From JBJMQS01 sp045802605 (GTDB lineage Bacteria > Planctomycetota > Planctomycetia > Gemmatales > Gemmataceae), in contig JBJMQS010000053.1 of the NCBI GenBank assembly GCA_045802605.1, positions 248,001-312,000 on the forward strand: a stretch of 64,000 nt of DNA, given 5' to 3'. The notes below the pieces were generated by a model. The model ran no database searches and was not told the origin of the DNA. It was given only the letters and a program-made list of their open reading frames with translations. Each line of letters starts with the position of its first letter. Positions within the stretch are counted from its first letter, which is position 1. A program made the translations under genes and the position numbers. Positions 57,211 to 64,000 of the stretch are shown here, piece by piece.

Positions 57211-58589
57211 TGACATCTCGATTGGCTCTACTTCGATCGATCGCGCTCTTCGCGGGGCTGGGCATTGTCTGTGCGATTTTTGCCGCCAGCTACGGAATGC
57301 TGCCGGCCATCATCGTTGCGGCCGCTCTGTCGCCCTTGGCCGCTTGGTGGACGACGGCACGCGCCGCCCAATCAACCGGAGAAGTTTTTCACGCCGTGAA
57401 CCGGCTGAAGGCTGGCGACCATGCGATCCGATTTTTTCCTGGCCAGATCGATGACGCAGAACTGGCCCGAGCGTTCAACGAGTTATCCGAACAGCTCGAA
57501 GCCGAAAAACAACGATTGCGCCACGATCGCGAACAGTTGCAGATGATCCTGACCGCGATGGAAGAAGGCGTGTTGGCCATCGACGCCAACGAGTGCGTTC
57601 TTTTTGCCAACGCGCGAGCGCGGGATTTGTTGCAGCTTCCCGAGACATGCGCGGGTCGCAAATTCTGGGAGCTGTTCCGTCAGCGCGATGTCCCGCCGCT
57701 CATCAAGCGCGCATTGGGGGGCGAGAGTCCTTGCCAACTGGACCTAGAGCTTGCCGGCACGCAGCAGCGCCATGTCACGGTGCGTGCCGCGAGTTTGTCG
57801 AACTCATCATCACGAGGCGTCGTGCTGGTTCTTCACGACATCACGGAACTCAAACGACTGGAGCGAGTGCGGCAAGAATTTGTCACCAACGTTTCGCATG
57901 AGTTGAAGACGCCGCTGACGGTCATCTCCGCGTGTGCTGAGACGTTGCTCGACGGTGCGGGCGAGGAGCCGGCCCGCCGCAGCCAATTCTTGGAACGGAT
58001 TAGCGATCAAACACGGCGATTGAACGACCTCATCCTCGATCTGTTGACGCTGGGCCGGTTGGAATCGACGATGCCGCCGGTGGAAATGCAGAGTGTGGAA
58101 CTCGATGCGATTATCCAGGAATGCGTCGATCGATACCGCGCTCTCGCCGCCGCGAAAGAAGTGACGTTGCACGCGGGCACATTACAGGAACCCACAGAAG
58201 CTTGGGCCGACCCAGAGGCCGTCCGCCAGATCTTGGACAATCTGCTGGATAATGCCGTGAAATACACGGAAGCGGGCGGCCGCATCGACCTTGGATGTCG
58301 AGGCGATGGAGATACGGTCCTCATTGAAGTCGCCGACACAGGCGTCGGTATTCCAGCCAAAGACTTGGCACGAGTGTTTGAGCGTTTTTACCGGGTGGAT
58401 AAAGCGCGTTCGCGCGAGTTGGGCGGCACGGGGCTTGGACTAGCGATTGTCAAGCACCAGGCGCTGGCGATGCATGGATCGGTTTCCGTCAAAAGCCAAG
58501 TCGGGCAAGGATCGGTTTTTACAGTGCGATTGCAACGAAGTGCCGCGGCTTCACAGGATCTTCACACCCGCAGCTTGATCGATTCCTAA
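57210..58589 (+). CDS. PhoR-like sensor histidine kinase
   Basis: 459 residues. Two membrane helices at the N-terminus (RSIALFAGLGIVCAIFAASY and GMLPAIIVAAALSPLAAWW) with almost no external loop, a HAMP-like linker (HAVNRLKAGDHAIRF), a PAS domain (about 115-215, MEEGVLAIDANECVLFANAR), HisKA with the phospho-His in EFVTNVSHELKTPLTVISAC, and HATPase with NLLDNAVKYTEAGG, VADTGVGIPAKDLARVFERF and GGTGLGLAIVKHQ. This is the PhoR layout (short loop, PAS, kinase). It overlaps the gene before it by 1 base and is followed after 12 bases by its response regulator. Phosphate sensing is inferred from family likeness; no pst genes are in view. Confidence 0.92.
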   Translation: MTSRLALLRSIALFAGLGIVCAIFAASYGMLPAIIVAAALSPLAAWWTTARAAQSTGEVFHAVNRLKAGDHAIRFFPGQIDDAELARAFNELSEQLEAEKQRLRHDREQLQMILTAMEEGVLAIDANECVLFANARARDLLQLPETCAGRKFWELFRQRDVPPLIKRALGGESPCQLDLELAGTQQRHVTVRAASLSNSSSRGVVLVLHDITELKRLERVRQEFVTNVSHELKTPLTVISACAETLLDGAGEEPARRSQFLERISDQTRRLNDLILDLLTLGRLESTMPPVEMQSVELDAIIQECVDRYRALAAAKEVTLHAGTLQEPTEAWADPEAVRQILDNLLDNAVKYTEAGGRIDLGCRGDGDTVLIEVADTGVGIPAKDLARVFERFYRVDKARSRELGGTGLGLAIVKHQALAMHGSVSVKSQVGQGSVFTVRLQRSAAASQDLHTRSLIDS

Positions 58590-58601
58590 ATCGTCCGCGT
58601 T

Positions 58602-59282
58602 ATGGGTAAGACTCGCGTTTTGGTGATCGAAGATGAACGTGCCCTCGCTGAGGTTGTCACATACAACCTCGAGCGCGAGGGGTACGAAGTCGCGACCGCG
58701 CATGATGGTCACGACGGCCTGCGCAAGGCGACCCTGTTACCCGATCTGATAATCCTCGACTTGATGCTCCCGGGCGTGGGCGGAATCGAAATCTGTCGCT
58801 CACTGCGGGCCGGCGAACACACGCGGCGAATCCCAATCTTGATGCTCACCGCCAAAGCTGAGGAAGCGGACCAAATTGTGGGCTTTGCCGTCGGGGCAGA
58901 CGATTACGTCACCAAGCCGTTCAGTGTCAAAGTGGTCATGCAGCGCGTGCGCGCCCTGATTCGGCGGCGCGAAGAAGAAACCAGTCATGACGTTGTCACG
59001 GAACATCTCGGCGTGCGCCTGGATCGTGAGCGGCACCGCGCCTTCGTGAAGCAAAAGCCGGTGGAGTTGACGCCCACCGAATTTCGTTTGCTCGATACAC
59101 TTTTGCGCCAACCCGGCCGTGCTTTCACTCGGCGCGACTTGATGGAAGCGGCCGTCGGCAGCGGTGTATTCGTCCTCGAACGGACCATCGACGTGCATAT
59201 CAAATCACTGCGGCGCAAGATGGGCCCAGCCGGGGATTATGTCGAAACGGTGCGCAGCGTGGGGTACCGGTTCAAAGAGTGA
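58602..59282 (+). CDS. PhoB/OmpR-type response regulator
   Basis: 226 residues. Receiver domain: VLVIEDERALAEVVTYNLER (acidic pocket), LIILDLMLPGVGGIEI (phospho-Asp near 54) and ADDYVTKPFSVKVVMQRVRA (Lys). The C-terminal winged helix (LTPTEFRLLDTLLRQPGRAF, followed by RTIDVHIKSLRRKMG and YVETVRSVGYRFKE) is of OmpR/PhoB type and binds DNA. Partner of the kinase immediately upstream. Confidence 0.95.
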   Translation: MGKTRVLVIEDERALAEVVTYNLEREGYEVATAHDGHDGLRKATLLPDLIILDLMLPGVGGIEICRSLRAGEHTRRIPILMLTAKAEEADQIVGFAVGADDYVTKPFSVKVVMQRVRALIRRREEETSHDVVTEHLGVRLDRERHRAFVKQKPVELTPTEFRLLDTLLRQPGRAFTRRDLMEAAVGSGVFVLERTIDVHIKSLRRKMGPAGDYVETVRSVGYRFKE

Positions 59283-59382
59283 TTTGCTCAAATCCAGCCC
59301 TAAAAAAGGCGTCGATTTGCTTCCACATCTGAGTTGAGCTACCATCAGCGCACGCGTTCAATGATCGTCCTGAGTGAGCCCA

Positions 59383-62300
59383 ATGCCCGATCTTTGCGCC
59401 GGTCTGGGCCTATTTGCCATCGCGGCTTTCGCCTTCGCGGCCCTTGGCCACAGCTTGTGGCTAGTGGGCAGTGCCCTTTTCCGTCATCTCTTTCATCCCG
59501 ATTCGGACAAAAAGCCTAGCCGAGAACCAATTAACTTGGATCGCAGGCGATGCCCGCGGTGCGACGTTTTCTTCTCGGGGATCCGCCGTGATTGCCCGCA
59601 ATGTGGACTGGACCCGAATAGCCCGCTCGGACGTGAACTCAGCGAGCTCGAGGGGGCAGCGCGAAACCTGCAGAAGCTAATCGACCGCGGCACCCTCGAT
59701 CAAGCGACCAGCGAAGCGGTCTACCAGGCGATCGAAGCACGACAAAACGAACTGCTTCGAAAACCACCCAAAGAACCTGCAGTCGTTGCCGAACTTTGGG
59801 ACGCCGATCCGGCGACACTGCCACCTATCCATTCAAATGAACCAATCATCTCTCCACCGACTCCGCAAATAATTCCCGAGCCGATGGTCCCGCCGACGCC
59901 CCGACCACCGCGTCGAACGCTCGGCGAAGTGCTCGCGGCTTTCATGGAGGAGCGAAACATCCTTTGGGGTGAGTTGGTTGGTGGATTGCTCATCGTGGGT
60001 TGTTCGATTGCACTGGTCATTAGCCTGTGGCAGACGCTGCAACAGCAAATTCATTATTTCCCCTTCTTCGTCTTTGCCGGACTCACATTGGCACTGTTCG
60101 GCGCTGGCCGGTACACCCTGAGCCACTGGAAGTTGGCATCCACGAGCCGCGGTTTGCTCGTGATTGCGACGATGCTCACGCCGTTGAACTTTGTCGTGTT
60201 GGCCGGATTGTCGCGCGGCAGACCCTCGGGACCGATTGATTGGGGACTGGAGATTGCCTCCCTTGCCGTGTTCGCGCTGATCATTCGATGGTCCTCGCGA
60301 GTGACGTTGGGACCGTTGCATTCGGAGAGTCGTTGGGTCGATTCGCTCGCTGCTCTGGCGATCGTGGGCACGGCCGGCAGTCAACTGTTGGTTCCGCGCA
60401 GCCTAGACTTGGAGGCGCCCTCACTGACTTGGCTTGTGACCCTAGGACTGCTGCCGGCTGGTTTGCAGATCCTCGCGCTCACGCCAATCTTGTGGAGTTT
60501 AGCGCGACGCGACCGCATCGAGGCCAACATCGCGCCGCCACTCCTGATGACTTTAGGGCAGGCGGCCTTTGCGACGGCGGTGGCGTTGGCATTTCTTGTT
60601 TATTGGAGCTCCGACCGCGTTCAGACCGTCCAGCAGCTTGCGGTCCCGCTCGCGGTGAGCGGACTACCGCTTTTGCTGTGCGGTGCCCTGTTGCATGCTC
60701 GCCTGACGACGACGAGCGAGGCGACGTCGGAGGACGCGATATCACCGGTGATTTCGCGCTGGATGGGAACCGCCGCCAGCGCACTCGGGGCGGCCATTTT
60801 GTTGGCCGCACTCGCATTAGCGTGGTCCCGAGCGCCGGCATTAATCGGCCTGGGATTGGGCGAAGCAAACTTGTTCATTGCATTGGCCGGGGCACTGCGA
60901 ATGCCGGCCGTGCAAATCCCGGCCGCCGTTTGTCTCACCATCGGTGGGATGACATTGCTGCACCAGATTTTTGGTGTTGCCTCTCCGACCGACTCGAACT
61001 CGCTGCTGTGGTACGCCTCGCCGGAGGCCAGCGTCTCGTGGCTGATACTCGCGGGGATGTTCCTCTTCATTAGTGAAGCGTTAGCATGGGCCGGAAAGCA
61101 AAAGCATGGTGTGTATCACGCCATTAGCGCAGGCCTCGCCGGTCTCGCCGCAATGGTCGCGTTGCGAATGGAGCCCACGTCGCGCAGCGCGGTGGTATTT
61201 GGCATCTGCTGGCTCGGCACCTGGGCGCAAAACATACGCTGGCGTAAGCCGTGGCTAACCGCGGTCGGAAGCGTAATCGCGATTGGCTTCGCGGTGTTCC
61301 TCGCGCATCAACTCGCACCCGAACGGTCGTGGCCACAAGTCTGGGCGATGGCTTTAACCGCGACGGCGATCTGCCTACTGACAATTTCACTTCTGCTCGA
61401 GGTGTTTTGGCGCAACGAAGGCGAGTTCATCTTTGCGCAACCGATGAGAATCGTCTCGGTATTTGTCGGCGTGATTGCCTTCGCCCCGCTTGTCGTGTCT
61501 ATCGAATGGGCGTCATTGTCGTGGTGCGCTTGGATGGCCGGCGCGTTAGCGACTTTTTGGCTAGTGGCCTCGCTGCGTACGCGGTCACCGCACTTCTACG
61601 TCCTCGCGCAAGCGACTGTGGTTGCCGCGATTTTATTGGGTGTTAGCAGATTTCTCAGCGACCAAGCGTGGGTCGACCAGCAAGTTGCCAACTTGTTTCA
61701 CATATGGAGCGTGCAGTATTACACGCTGGCCCTCGCAGCTCTCACGGCCACGTGGTCGATCATGCGCATCGCATTGCGTCGGCGATTTCAAAGCGCCGTG
61801 GACGATCAGCGCTCGGTTTTCTGGGAATGCACCGGATTGGTTTGTGTTCTGATTCTGCACACAGGCGTTTTGATTAAGTCGGCTTGGCTGCCAGTGCTGT
61901 CGGAAATGGCTCCCGTTGGGGAATGGCAGAATTTCGCCAACCAAAATCTCGCACAGGGCCAACTTCATTTGGCCGCACTCACACTGCTAGCTCTGAGTTT
62001 GACCGCTCTTTTGTGGTTTTGGTGTGAGCTGCCGGGGTTTGCCGTGGTGGCGCTCATGGCCATCGCCCTGAACTCGCCGCTCCTCGTCGCCCAGATGCTC
62101 GCAGACGATCGCGCTGCCGCGACGGCGCTACGATGGTCAATCGCCGGCATCTACCTTTTGGCGGCTCTCGCAGTTTGGTCGCGCGGCACGCTTTATCATG
62201 CTGCGACTCGACTGGGCGTGCATGGACCGTGGCACGCCGCTCGGCGGGACAGCCGAATGTTGTTGATTTTGTTTGGCGTCATCCCGGTCCTTGCACTGAC

Positions 62301-64000
62301 GTCGTGGCTGGCGGCGCGGGCGTTTCAAGGTGCCGCTATACCAGGGCCGCTCCCCAACTCATTTTTCGACCGGCTCGGGTTTACATGCAATGCGCTCGGC
62401 CCCTTGCTGTTGCTCATTCTCGGACTGACGGGAACGGGAGTGCGCGAAAACAAAGCCGGCTACATCTTCAGCGCCGGCCAATTAACAGTCTTTAGCGTGG
62501 CTGGCGGATACGCGCTCCGCGTGGTCTTGAGCGGAAGGACGATCGATGTTCCCGCGGGCATGACCATCCTCTTGTTGACGAGCTTGACCAGCGGGTTGTG
62601 GCAGCTCGCATGGCTTATCACTGGTCGCTGGCGATCACAGCCGTTGCTGTTCTTGCAAGCCGTCATCGGAATTGTCGGCGGGGGGTTCGTGCTGGCAATT
62701 ACGTTGAGCGGCATCGTATCGCATGACAAAGCCCCCGTGTGGGGCACGATCTTCCCAACATTGGTCCGACCGCTGGGTTGGATGAGCTGGTTTGTCGCTG
62801 CAACCGCAGTGGTTTGGACGTTGCGATTGCTTCGCCCCACATTCGGAATACACGGCATCGCGACCGCCGGGGTCGGGCTGGCGATTCTCGCTGGCGCCGC
62901 CGCACAAACTCGCTGGCCAGGGAGTTGGGCCGGCTATCACTTGTTGACTCTGTGCGGGTCCGTATTGGCGATCGTTGTTCTCACGTTGGCGTGGTGGGCG
63001 GACGTCGCGCAAGGCATTGGCCCTGGACTCTGGTCTGCCGAGCGACGCACCGCCGCGGCCAAGGAACTGCGAGCGTGGTTCCCCGCGCACAGCGCCAGGC
63101 GATGGGTAAATTTGCTCGCACTGTGTGTGTTCACGTTGGCGCTGGCCGGCGGGTGGCGCGATCCGGGCCGGCCCTATGTGTCCAGCGTGGCTCTATTGGC
63201 CGTCGCAATATTGTTCGGCGCGTTGGGTGTGTGGGAGCAAAAGCCACACTACGCCTACGCCGCTTGCTTCATGCTCAACGTGGTCGCGTATCTCGTTTGG
63301 CAATCTTGGCTCATCGACCGCTTCGGCTTGCATGAGTGGTTCCCACGCGGACCGGGCGTAACGGATCGCTTAGTGCTCATGGAGATTCTGGCGTTTTGCG
63401 CCGCGTCCATCGCCTGGTCATTCCTGGAGAACTGGTCCCGTCGGCGCGTTCCCCCGATGGACCTTCGCGGCAGCGGCGCGCCAGTGAGTCATGTCACTGC
63501 CATGATTGCGCTACACATTCTTGTTGCCCTGGTGGCCACAGCACTGGTGAGTGATTGGTTGAACTATCACATTCAATTGCAACCTAATCTCGCTTGGTCG
63601 GCCGTCGGTGTGGTAGCCGCGGCATTCTTGGTTCAGTTGTGGGATCCACAAGCTGCCGAATGGGGCATCCCCGGGGTCCCACTCTATGTCATCGGCTTGT
63701 CGGCCCTCGCGCTCGGCATCCTTCTAGCCGCCATGCCAGCACACAATTTGCCGCGCGCAGTCCTCGTCAGTGCAAGTGCCTATGTGCTGATCATCAGTGT
63801 CCTCGCTCGGTTGGCGCCGCGATTGAATCGCGTGTTGGGCTGGCTCGGAGTAAAGTCTCTCGTCGAGACGCGCCTTGCTGGTTGGTTCGTGCCCGCACAA
63901 ACGGTCGTGTCGGCCGCGGCAATTGTTTTGGGGCTGTGGATCACGGTTACATTCCCAACACGCGCCGAACGCCTCGCGGGGCCATTGGCGACTTCGCTTA
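59383..64000 (+). CDS. Very large zinc-ribbon multi-pass membrane protein (partial)
   Basis: The frame is open from ATG 59383 to the right edge (over 1539 codons), so the gene is cut at its 3' end. An N-terminal membrane helix (LGLFAIAAFAFAALGHSLWL) is followed by a zinc ribbon (RRCPRCDVFFSGIRRDCPQC), a coiled helix, a Pro-rich linker (IISPPTPQIIPEPMVPPTP), a conserved-looking block (FMEERNILWGELVGGLLIVG) and then some 30 or more hydrophobic segments to the edge, with Trp-rich loops. It resembles the DUF2157/DUF2339 style of giant bacterial membrane proteins, but I do not recognise the exact family. No transport motif is visible. Shorter frames inside it on either strand are shadows. Confidence 0.85.
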   Translation, partial: MPDLCAGLGLFAIAAFAFAALGHSLWLVGSALFRHLFHPDSDKKPSREPINLDRRRCPRCDVFFSGIRRDCPQCGLDPNSPLGRELSELEGAARNLQKLIDRGTLDQATSEAVYQAIEARQNELLRKPPKEPAVVAELWDADPATLPPIHSNEPIISPPTPQIIPEPMVPPTPRPPRRTLGEVLAAFMEERNILWGELVGGLLIVGCSIALVISLWQTLQQQIHYFPFFVFAGLTLALFGAGRYTLSHWKLASTSRGLLVIATMLTPLNFVVLAGLSRGRPSGPIDWGLEIASLAVFALIIRWSSRVTLGPLHSESRWVDSLAALAIVGTAGSQLLVPRSLDLEAPSLTWLVTLGLLPAGLQILALTPILWSLARRDRIEANIAPPLLMTLGQAAFATAVALAFLVYWSSDRVQTVQQLAVPLAVSGLPLLLCGALLHARLTTTSEATSEDAISPVISRWMGTAASALGAAILLAALALAWSRAPALIGLGLGEANLFIALAGALRMPAVQIPAAVCLTIGGMTLLHQIFGVASPTDSNSLLWYASPEASVSWLILAGMFLFISEALAWAGKQKHGVYHAISAGLAGLAAMVALRMEPTSRSAVVFGICWLGTWAQNIRWRKPWLTAVGSVIAIGFAVFLAHQLAPERSWPQVWAMALTATAICLLTISLLLEVFWRNEGEFIFAQPMRIVSVFVGVIAFAPLVVSIEWASLSWCAWMAGALATFWLVASLRTRSPHFYVLAQATVVAAILLGVSRFLSDQAWVDQQVANLFHIWSVQYYTLALAALTATWSIMRIALRRRFQSAVDDQRSVFWECTGLVCVLILHTGVLIKSAWLPVLSEMAPVGEWQNFANQNLAQGQLHLAALTLLALSLTALLWFWCELPGFAVVALMAIALNSPLLVAQMLADDRAAATALRWSIAGIYLLAALAVWSRGTLYHAATRLGVHGPWHAARRDSRMLLILFGVIPVLALTSWLAARAFQGAAIPGPLPNSFFDRLGFTCNALGPLLLLILGLTGTGVRENKAGYIFSAGQLTVFSVAGGYALRVVLSGRTIDVPAGMTILLLTSLTSGLWQLAWLITGRWRSQPLLFLQAVIGIVGGGFVLAITLSGIVSHDKAPVWGTIFPTLVRPLGWMSWFVAATAVVWTLRLLRPTFGIHGIATAGVGLAILAGAAAQTRWPGSWAGYHLLTLCGSVLAIVVLTLAWWADVAQGIGPGLWSAERRTAAAKELRAWFPAHSARRWVNLLALCVFTLALAGGWRDPGRPYVSSVALLAVAILFGALGVWEQKPHYAYAACFMLNVVAYLVWQSWLIDRFGLHEWFPRGPGVTDRLVLMEILAFCAASIAWSFLENWSRRRVPPMDLRGSGAPVSHVTAMIALHILVALVATALVSDWLNYHIQLQPNLAWSAVGVVAAAFLVQLWDPQAAEWGIPGVPLYVIGLSALALGILLAAMPAHNLPRAVLVSASAYVLIISVLARLAPRLNRVLGWLGVKSLVETRLAGWFVPAQTVVSAAAIVLGLWITVTFPTRAERLAGPLATSL

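Overview
The window reads as chromosomal DNA of a planctomycete (Planctomycetota, perhaps a Pirellulales relative). The case rests on a giant secreted beta-helix protein with a C-terminal dockerin-like tail, a secreted BNR/sortilin-type propeller protein, a poly-HAMP hybrid kinase, a LolA-like lipoprotein-sorting relative, many small secreted proteins, loosely packed genes on both strands and moderately high GC. No species is claimed.

Layout. 1-4100: the 5' part of a secreted ankyrin-type gene (minus), then a decayed stretch with two genes each broken by one in-frame TAA, gene remnants and a 16-bp-arm palindrome. 4100-18760: HIRAN-domain protein, BNR propeller protein, phosphoenolpyruvate carboxylase (ppc) and a 2353-residue beta-helix/dockerin protein. 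18841-20409: an IS4-type insertion sequence. 20462-23490: a phage-like remnant (DNA methylase lacking its ParB half, small terminase-like HTH protein, TerL ATPase broken by a TAG, TerL nuclease). 23491-24206: a structured non-coding patch with a tRNA-Asn-like 3' half and five GTTAAC sites. 24207-31154: a tightly overlapping operon (phosphorylase-superfamily nucleosidase, TPR+PIN protein, large helical protein, probable small fourth gene), a candidate conflict/defence system. 32007-34800: a possibly 5'-truncated P-loop protein, excisionase-like HTH protein and tyrosine recombinase, lying against the 3' end of tRNA-Ser(GCU), as in an integrated island. 35419-46231: core genes thyX, an esterase, pirin, serA with a class V aminotransferase (serine synthesis), ppk, a sugar-nucleotidyltransferase, and several small proteins. 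46317-54772: two hybrid histidine kinases, one with about eleven 92-residue HAMP units. 55071-56956: a 1886-bp element with 23-bp inverted repeats and an 8-bp target duplication but no transposase. 57001-64000: a PhoR/PhoB-like pair and a very large zinc-ribbon multi-pass membrane protein cut by the window end.

The most unusual points are the transposase-less cassette at 55071-56956 and, inside it, a 90-nt cloverleaf with a 9-bp acceptor stem, 3-bp T stem, long variable arm and CUA in the anticodon position, resembling the 9/3 allo-tRNAs. The second candidate new system is the nucleosidase/TPR-PIN operon inside the tRNA-Ser island. Everything was read by eye; family assignments rest on motif recognition, not searches.
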